DNA of 64,000 bases. It comes from Cornus controversa. Taxonomy: Eukaryota > Streptophyta > Magnoliopsida > Cornales > Cornaceae. The stretch covers positions 81,681,033 to 81,745,032 of the forward strand of contig CM048845.1 in the NCBI GenBank assembly GCA_026545225.1, written 5' to 3'. The notes below the pieces were generated by a model. It was not told the origin of the DNA. It was given only the letters and a program-made list of their open reading frames with translations, and searched no databases. Shown piece after piece: positions 56,801 through 64,000 of this stretch. The translations under genes were made by a program, and so were the position numbers. Each line of letters starts with the position of its first letter. The stretch's first letter is position 1.

Positions 56801-59800
56801 CTAGCAAGGGGGCTTCTCTCTGCAGACAATCGAGAAATATTGTCCTGGTCCACCTGTACACTAATGAGACTTCCATTAATGTGAGAATGTTTTTCTCGTG
56901 AAAGTATTGATGCCCCAGAAGTGACGTGTGAAATCCCAGGAAGAAGAAGTACCTCACTTGATTCTAAATGGAATTTACTAGGTCCAACTTGATGTTGGTA
57001 GAGCAAGGCAGGGTAAAGCGTGGGTGTCTGGGCCCATGTCATATGTACTGGAGGCACAGTATATTCTTCATCTCGTAAAGCCAATGGATTCCCTATAAAA
57101 GGCCTTTCCGGTGGATGATCATCCCTGAAAATTCATCCATGCTATCAAAACAAAGTTCATGAATCTGGATCCGCAAAAATCATAAGAAAATGATTTACCT
57201 TTTCAATTTGACATCCACATCAATATTCCCATCAATGAGCTCACAAAGAGCTTCTCCAATATCCTGAGGTAACTCCTGATAAGAGCACATTAACCAGTCA
57301 TACATCAAAGCCTTCTCTAGGAGCTAAATTATTCACACACTCGAGCACCACACATATTTCGAAAAAGAAAATGGTGAGTAACTATAATAATTACCTGGCA
57401 GTCTCTGCTTATTTTGACAGGTTTGTAGTTATTCAATGGATTTTTTAGATGAAGTGTTTTTTGGAAAGGCAAGTCACATAACTGGAGCCATTTGACCTTA
57501 AAACTGCATCCCCACTGACTCCTTCCACCAATTCCTTGACTCCAAACATTGTCTCTTCTCCACCCAATGGAAGACATCATTTGGGCATACCCTTGGAAGG
57601 AACCACTCATGTTGACACTAAATATTAGAATAACTTTACCAGAATTCTGCAAGAGAATCATATGCCTCTATAAAGCATAATGATAAAGAAAGCTTTACAT
57701 GATATTAAACTAAACAGGATCTTACACGAAAGGCTTCCTCCAAAATGGGTTCATTCATGTCTTGAGTTGCCCAAATTCCTCTCTCGATTGATAATTGGAT
57801 GTTTTCATGGTTTAAACTCTTGATGATAAAATATCTTGTACCATACAATTTATCCTTTTTATTTGCAGTTGAAATTCCCACCTGATCACAACGATGTACT
57901 CGTTCTTCTGCCCCAGACCGACGAGTACCTTCATCTGGTTTGTAGCTTGGGGGGCTCTCTGAAAGAAAATTTCAGCTTATTTGTTCATAATCACTATATA
58001 AGAAAATTTCAGTATTTCCATATTGAATTTTAAGATTGATAAGAATTCCATAGTTAAGAAACACTGATCATTCTTAAAAAGGATGTAAACTGGATACAAA
58101 CTCCTATAGAAATATTGCAACTTATACTATAGATGAGTTACACAAACACAAAAATCAATATGATAATGAGAGTATAAAGACTGCAGGACAGAGAGGACAG
58201 AACATTAATGACAACAATTTCATTTTGGTTGAGCACAAATTACATATCTGTACACCAGCCAATAGGTGACATCATATGAAAACCACCAAGGGGAGCTTCC
58301 TTTGAACTTCTACAAGTATTAAAATTTATCAAAATCCATTCAATCATTTCAAGATTATTATGATGACATGAAACAATACAAATGCAACATTACATTTAAA
58401 AAAAAAAAATCAAAAATTCATTGATTCCAGTCTTTCTAGAGCAACATTCATGCATTCAAAATCTTAAAAATTGGTGATAGTGAAAGAAGAATAAACTACT
58501 GAAAATTTAAAATGTTTTAGTCCCACATACAACACTCTATAGTAGTCCTAACTATTCGGGTTCAGCTGCACAAATAATGTTTTGCAATATTGCTTTATCC
58601 ATGACTACAAAACACCTTCATATTCTTACATACTACCTCAACTTTTATCAAATTTGTTCTTCCCCCTTGCCCTAACAATAAAAAGAAAAGAAAATTCTCC
58701 AAGTTCTAATGAATGTGTTTATCTTTTAAATTCATCCTTTCTTTGTCTAATTACACATTTCATCAAAATTTCCACATTTTGACAATGCTCATTGTATCAG
58801 CATGTTCTTAATTACTCAAATTCTTCTCCAATAAAGCATGAATAGTGCTACAACTTTGAAACAGTTACCATCCCCAATTACAGAACTATGCAGAAGCACT
58901 CATTCATCCCCTAGGACGACTATGCTTCAATTCTATTGTGCAGTATCATTTGCAATGATGCCCTTTTTACGAATGGCTGAGTTGTGAGCCTAGAAAACGA
59001 GACTTCAATTCTATCTTATATCATCTTTCAATGCTCTGTCAATAATCACCTTTTGCTATAAAGATTGTTTTCAAACTCCTAACTTACCGTTTATCCATAC
59101 TTTAGTTTAATCAATTAAAACTATCTCACACTGAATGGCATGCACTGTGACGCTAGACCATAGTTATGTCCAATCAATTCATCCATGATTAAGGCCCAGT
59201 GAGGTGCAACAGTGCATGCCTGATAATGCTTTTGCAACACAAATTCAGGTGACTAGGTGTTTCGGTGTTCATCAAAAACTGCATCCATAGGCCTTCCTTG
59301 GAGTACTCATCATATATTGCTGGAGAATACCTGTTACCAAAATTATCAAGAACACCACCACCTTCCCCTACATCAACCTCCTGAGGCTCCGTGTCATAGA
59401 TGAGCTATAGTTCCATGTAATGCCCATAATCATGATTTAGCTACATATGATTCTCCCTTGGCAGTTGTTCCTAGGATTGGGTCAGTGATCCCTAACAGAA
59501 CCCTAGGTGGTTGCCGCATCTCCTCTTCCTCACAGAGATGATATGTTTTCTCCTTTTTGGACATAGAAACTTCTACATCAAATTCTTCACTGAAGTCCAT
59601 TTTTGTGGACCTTCAGGGTGCAGCGGTTGATTTTCTCCTAGTTCATGACCATCACCAAGACACCAAGCTGCTCCCTTGGCCTGCACTTATTGTGGTAAAG
59701 CAGCCACTTGAAGGTTAAATCTACTAAAAGCTCATTCCTCTGCTTAGGCAGCCACTTGACAAGTTAAATCTACCAAAATCTCATTCCACTGCTTCTGAGT

Positions 59801-61952
59801 GAGCTGTCCTCTTCTTTCCATATGTTCACAGAGCAGCATCCAGGTATTTAGAACTTGCTCTGATACAAAAAGCACCGCAAGGAAAAAGAACAAAAAAGCA
59901 GCAAACAGGATAACTAAGAAATGAGATAAAACTAGATTTTATCACCCAAACACAGAATACAATAACACCCTAAACAGCTGTTCCTCTTCCCAAATCTCCG
60001 GAAACAACTTAAAAACCCAATGTAAAGTTGTAAACCCTAATTTCATCACCCATAAAGCCCCAACCAAAATTATGATTGAAGTTCCCAAAAGATGCTTCCT
60101 ACTACTGAAAAATATTCCTGAATCTCAAACCAAATAAATATAGTAAAAATCATTAAAAACATTAAATTTCATTAAAATGCTTTTTAACTGAGTAACAGAA
60201 ACAAAATGACTTATCACCATATCGGTCCTTAGATTCCACTATTTGATGCTGGAAAACTTTGACTAAAGGCTGCATTACTAGTACTAAAGAGAACTTTAGT
60301 GGTTTTTCCCTAAGTTTGCAGTGGCTTTTATGCCTCTGTGCTTTGTTTTCTTGTGTTCTTATTTCCTTCAAGGAGAGCTCTTTCTATGATTTGTATTTTT
60401 TTCTCCTTTGATATAAAAATAAAATAAAATAGAAACTAAATAGTTGAAGGCCATACGACTACTACTTACCGCTGCTCTTATTATTATCATTCTGCTATGG
60501 ATGATCTGGCATAATATTTCAACTTTTTTGCAATTGGTGATGCATTGTAATGGTTATTTTTCTCCGAGTCTCTATTAAAATTGTCTAGCAATAGTTCTAC
60601 ACTTCCTTCAGTTTACAGACACAGAATTCCAGTCATTAGCTCAGGTAGTGCATCAGAATAAATATGCCTTGAATAGCTGTTGGATTCTATTGTCTTGATG
60701 GTTTGCTTAAGAAAATGTGAATTAACCAGTGTATGTCCGAACTTATGTGGGACATACACATAAACCAACATTAGAAACACACTTAACCCTTATTATTTTG
60801 AACAAAGTGGCTGCTCTAATACTCGAATTTGCATCCTTACACTTGTCAGGTTGAGTTTTTACCATTGCACTAGACTTAAGAATATAAAAGTAAAAAAATA
60901 AAGAAGAAAAACAGTGGAAGAAAATAATAGTAAGAAGTTTGCTACTTGAGGCTGGTCCCTCATAGTTTATAGCTTAGATTAGTTTCTTGTAACATAAACA
61001 AAGCATCCAAACTTATAGGGTATACTAACAACCATAGTTGTTAAAGGCTCAAGGCCTGGAGCCTGAGGCACGGGCCTGACTGAAGCGAGATGCAAGTTGA
61101 AAAAAAATTAAATTTGTCGCCAATAATACAAAGCTAGCAGCAACAGTTGCTCAACAGCCTCAAACTACTATTTACCCAAAAGGATGAGAACATCAAACCA
61201 CAAAATGAGAATACATAATATCCCAATTTGAAACAACTACAAAACATATACAAATTCAGAGTTCATAAAAAAAATTAAAAAAAGAAAAGAAAGAGAGAAA
61301 AAAGAACAGAAAGAACAGAAGAATGAAAAATTTTAAAAGGTGATCAGAGGATAAAAAAAATAGAGCAATAAGGAGGGAAGAAAAAGAAGAACCGAACCGG
61401 AGAGAGTGATGGCTGACAACACCAAAAAAGGTTGTCAACGGCTAGAAAGTCCAAATCGCAATGTATATTGACTTCCAATAAGCCCTAAATCGACTAATTG
61501 TATCGAATCTATCGATCGACCCTTTTTTTTCTTTTACTGTTAGGGATTATATTATATGGTGTAGAGTCCACCGTAACACAAAAATACACCAACCACATGC
61601 TAACAAGAGAGGGGAAAAAATTAAGTGTTTTATATTAGGCGCGCTTGAGGCACGACTTGCAACTGGAGCCTCAAATGCAAAGGGGCGTGCCTTATTGAAG
61701 GAGCCTCACTTGGCCACGGTCCAGGCGCAACTACTGAACCTGAGGCGCGCCTTTGACAACTACGACTAAAAGTTGAAAGTAGTAGTACAACATAAAATAT
61801 GTCTACATAAAAAAATAAAAATAAAAATTGAAGAACTCAAAGAACTCGTGTCACTTGCTACCTGGATCATTCAAATTTTCCATATCATGTTTCCATTCAA
61901 TCACTGATGATTCAACTACTGATGCATTTTCCTTCGCAGTATCAGAAGACAT
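50879..61952 (-). CDS. YTH-domain protein (plant DC-like m6A reader, At4g11970-like)
   Basis: Eight coding exons on the - strand: 61952-61862, 57958-57726, 57646-57395, 57275-57199, 57124-56770, 53119-53063, 51070-51012, 50930-50879. Phases agree at every junction, giving 391 residues. The YTH domain spans about 72-205 (RYFIIKSLNHENIQLSIERG, VILIFSVNMSGSFQGYAQM, FKVKW, PVKISRDCQE). Trp93, Trp143 and Trp153 sit where the m6A aromatic cage is expected. The region after the domain is Ser/Pro-rich, then EDDILEM and SYEEYLEVH, and the tail SKKRSRHTYHK is NLS-like. The start MSSDTAKENA at 61952 is inferred: a probable leader exon (63832 upward) has no in-frame ATG. The gene spans 11 kb because introns hold transposons. 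If intron 7 is not removed, the protein stops at HGDDL. The bindings themselves are inferred from the family. Confidence 0.88.
52024..52997. mobile_element. Mutator-like non-autonomous element (candidate Pack-MULE) in a YTH intron
   Basis: A 974-bp element with about 190-bp terminal inverted repeats beginning GGGCAAATTACACTTACC. It is flanked by perfect 9-bp target duplications TAAAGCAAA (52015-52023 and 52998-53006), the hallmark of Mutator-like transposons. The interior (52215-52810) is GC-richer and consists of two tandem copies of a 75-codon-like segment on the - strand (MSHYYEQTHSGPSTIAISPP and MSHHFEQTHFEPSTVATSPP). No transposase. It sits in intron 6, just beyond the 57-nt YTH exon at 53063-53119. 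Confidence 0.9.
53640..54112 (+). repeat. Two tandem ~200-bp repeats with retroelement primer-site-like motif
   Basis: Units at about 53690-53925 and 53926-54108 share catggaagt, acttcca, cctcttacaatt, ttaaggactctagtga, ttttggtatcaaagcaaatt and catagtaactatg. The tggtatcaaagc motif resembles the tRNA-Met primer-binding site of plant LTR elements, so this is probably the 5' remnant of a retroelement, duplicated. Located in YTH intron 5. Confidence 0.55.
54551..54892. mobile_element. MITE with ATGTTACATGGACTC ends
   Basis: About 342 bp. Left end ATGTTACATGGACTC and right end GAGTCCACGTAACAT are inverted with one mismatch. Internal cggacac/gtgtcgg motifs occur in both halves. No ORF and no certain target duplication. 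Located in YTH intron 5. Confidence 0.6.
54893..56769. other. Rest of YTH intron 5
   Basis: The intron runs 53120-56769. This part shows no exon matching the gene's phase and no clear mobile element. ORFs here lack family resemblance. Confidence 0.4.
59300..60100 (-). mobile_element. Degenerate LTR-retroelement fragment
   Basis: On the - strand a primer-site-like tttgtatcagagcaag (near 59865) is followed by a broken, gag-like reading frame with many stops. The phrases agcagccacttgaaggttaaatct and agcagccacttgacaagttaaatct (about 59700 and 59750) form a short tandem duplication. Type uncertain. Confidence 0.4.
61033..61768. mobile_element. Non-autonomous repeat with inverted GTTGTTAAAGGC-like ends
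   Basis: The left end catagttgttaaaggctca and right end gcgcctttgacaactacg are inverted relatives. Both ends are rich in gcctgaggc/gaggcgcgc words, a common style of plant dispersed repeat. The interior is AG-rich and non-coding. Target duplication not resolved. Confidence 0.5.
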
Positions 61953-61967
61953 ATCCTTATTAACCTC

Positions 61968-63831
61968 CTACATCATACATGTAGCAAAGCCAAGGAAAGT
62001 GTAAATTAAAGATACAAACTGAACCTCATACCAGAATAAGCTAATGATAGGAGAAGAAAAATTAAAAAGAAATATTCAAGCAAAATCATAGATGGAGCTA
62101 AAATAAATCATCTGAGATCTCTAGCAATACATTAATTGTAGCAACACAAGAATTGCAGCTTATTCTTGTTAGCTTGAGGCATGAGAACCTAAATTTCTTC
62201 ACCTATAGTTATTTTCCCTACCAAATTACTTCTCCTAAAATACTTCCATTTTCTCAAATTCTTCACAACAAGTATTGATACTGCTGATTTTCGGTTAAGG
62301 GCCATAAGGCACACTTTCAACCATTAAAATAACTCCTAATTATCCTAATTCTAATCCCATAATCTTCTGATTTAAATATTTCTAAGCACCCCAAGTCTAT
62401 TTCATAGAAAAACTAACTCTATTTTTATACTATAGTGTTAAAGTTTAGAAGCATCCTGCATTATGACCTCTTACATTAATCTGAGAGCTCAAAATCTCCC
62501 CATTTCTAAGAACAAATTTCACAGCTTGAAGTAGCAAAACATTAATGTGTGAAGTGTGAACAAAATGTTTAAAGATAATAAAACAAATTTCAACAAGCAT
62601 AAATCACAAACTTTCCAATTAAGACTTAAGAATGGATAATGTCTTTAATGTTCAAAGAGAAGTGGAAAAAAAAATTCACCCTTTTTCTTATACTACAAGA
62701 AAATTTTCTCAAACCAACTCTCTAACACCATTATTAAGGACAATAAATCTCTAATCAGTCAAATGTTGCATTTGCAGGAAGTACACTCTCAGCTCAAACA
62801 AAAACAATTATAAGTGGGTCAAGATACGAAAACCAATACCCAAATTAGTAAAGAACTTTTCAACCCCAGCGCAAAGACTTAAAAAATACTTGCACTCCTA
62901 TTTTTATGTCTTTTCACTTCTATGTCATATTCGTAAACAGGACAATTTCCCAATATATATATATATATAGAAAAAATTTAATAAATGGGCTCCTATGAAC
63001 AGTTAAGAATGAAAACACAAATAATCTAACATCCGCCCTTTCTTTCAAGCCAAGTTCATAAAGAATCTCAATTTGGGCTTGTTTTTGCCTTACTATTTTT
63101 GTACTTGGTTTTTTTTTTTTCTATTTTTGTGCGTATTTATGCCAAAATTGGTTAGTTGTATGCACTTAATGAGTTCCCTATCAGTAAAATAAGCAAAATA
63201 AAAATAACAAATCTACAATTTGCAAAATCATTTTGCAAGGACACCCTAGGGCTGATATGTTCAAATAGTTTGGTTGCTCGCGTGTGACCACGCCACTACT
63301 TTTTACTCTCTTGCATAGCGTTCAACCAATCAAATTTGTCCTTTACAAGTGTGACCTCCAATATTTGGTAACATTACACATAATACATGGTCATCACAGT
63401 TCATATATGCGGAAGTGTACAATTCAAATAGTGATTGTCAGTGTCTGTGCCAGAGTGAGAGTGCGCAAAAAGCTTCGAAATCAAAGTGGATAAAGTTGTC
63501 AAATAATCAAAAGTTTAGTCTAACCGTTGCAACACAGATAGTTTAGTATGACACCATCATTTAAACCCAAACAACAGCATTAGAGAGTATGACACTTAAA
63601 ACCAAAATAATCATAATATATCCAATAATATCTCAATAATTATGCATTTATTGTATAGCGCGCTTCAAAATCATGCATGTACTAATTAGGATAACAATCA
63701 AAATCAATCTAAAACTAGGAAAAACACACACACAGATACATACATGTATAGCGCATCTGATTCATTCCCGCCAAGTATAACAAGACGTCAAATAGAAGAA
63801 GCAAGTTCGAATTGAAATGAGAAGTACCGAC
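61968..63831. other. Putative leader intron of the YTH gene
   Basis: AT-rich, with no exon or mobile element recognised. A (TA)n run lies near 62955-62970. Confidence 0.35.
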
Positions 63832-64000
63832 CTTTGTAGTGAGAGAAATGAAGTGAGAGAGAAGCAGAGAGCCAAGAACCAAAAGTGTCTTCGGAGAGAG
63901 GATTTTGATTCGAAAGCCAAGAGTGTCAATCTGATGATGTTGATAAGCTATTCCCTTCTCTTTCCGCAAAAGCCCATTAGGCCCAACCAAAAGTACTTCG
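63832..64000 (-). other. Probable 5' leader exon of the YTH gene (partial)
   Basis: Ends at a donor-like CTACAAAG|GTCGGTAC on the - strand and would splice to the acceptor ATGTAG|GAGG at 61967. The frame joined to the YTH coding exon is open (LSHFISLTTK) but has no ATG inside the window, so it is treated as 5' UTR. It could be coding if the gene starts beyond 64000. Confidence 0.45.

Larger units (their letters stand above)
57959..61861. other. YTH intron 1 (coding), 3.9 kb
   Basis: Between the first and second coding exons. Holds a retroelement remnant (about 59300-60100) and a repeat with gttgttaaaggc ends (61033-61768). Otherwise AT-rich without further exons seen. Confidence 0.6.

Noticed and set aside
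63715..63990. ORF at the right edge as a separate protein
   Set aside because: It needs a non-ATG start and its last part crosses a good splice donor. A YTH leader exon explains it better.

Overview
This is nuclear DNA of a flowering plant, almost certainly a core eudicot. It is AT-rich, the genes have GT-AG introns with A/T-rich interiors, transposon debris is dense, and the proteins are plant-type (CYP76 P450s, a plastid-targeted copper chaperone CCS, a plant DC-like YTH protein). I cannot name the species. There are no bacterial or organellar features, no rRNA and no CRISPR.

Layout. (1) 1-8.9 kb has no gene: a decayed Copia LTR retrotransposon (513-4056) sits inside a local repeat family, followed by duplicated AT-rich blocks and TA microsatellites. 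(2) 8.9-25.8 kb holds a tandem pair of intact two-exon CYP76-type cytochrome P450 genes on the + strand (9254-12646 and 23228-25843). Between them are a lone NUDX14-like first exon, a possible large solo LTR, a displaced piece of the P450 promoter, a PPR gene fragment, hAT transposon remains and a GATL glycosyltransferase fragment. The second P450 promoter is split by about 5.6 kb of this material. (3) 26.9 kb carries a tRNA-Arg(CCU) gene, followed by a hAT-type MITE. (4) 29.5-30.9 kb is an intact two-exon nucleotide-sugar/triose-phosphate-type translocator (+).

(5) From 34.4 kb to the right edge three genes lie head-to-tail on the - strand, with introns swollen by transposons. CCS (six exons, 34369-40028) has a 27-nt microexon and a coding-region miR398 site. 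A SHG1/BOD1-like protein (three exons, 41513-48288) has a composite miniature LTR element in intron 1. A YTH-domain m6A-reader-like protein (eight coding exons, 50879-61952) has a Mutator-like element with a 9-bp target duplication and other repeats in its introns. I rebuilt exon borders by hand from splice signals, phase and family similarity; each joined frame is open and closes in phase.

The genes do not form one pathway. The P450 pair is probably specialised (terpenoid-type) metabolism; the translocator supplies Golgi/ER sugar nucleotides; CCS loads copper into Cu/Zn-SOD; SHG1-like and YTH proteins point to chromatin and RNA regulation. The most unusual structures are the composite miniature LTR element, the Mutator-like element with a duplicated internal coding-like segment, a perfect 52-bp hairpin in the first P450 intron, and the cluster of same-strand gene 5' fragments between the P450s. 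I found no convincing new multi-gene system.
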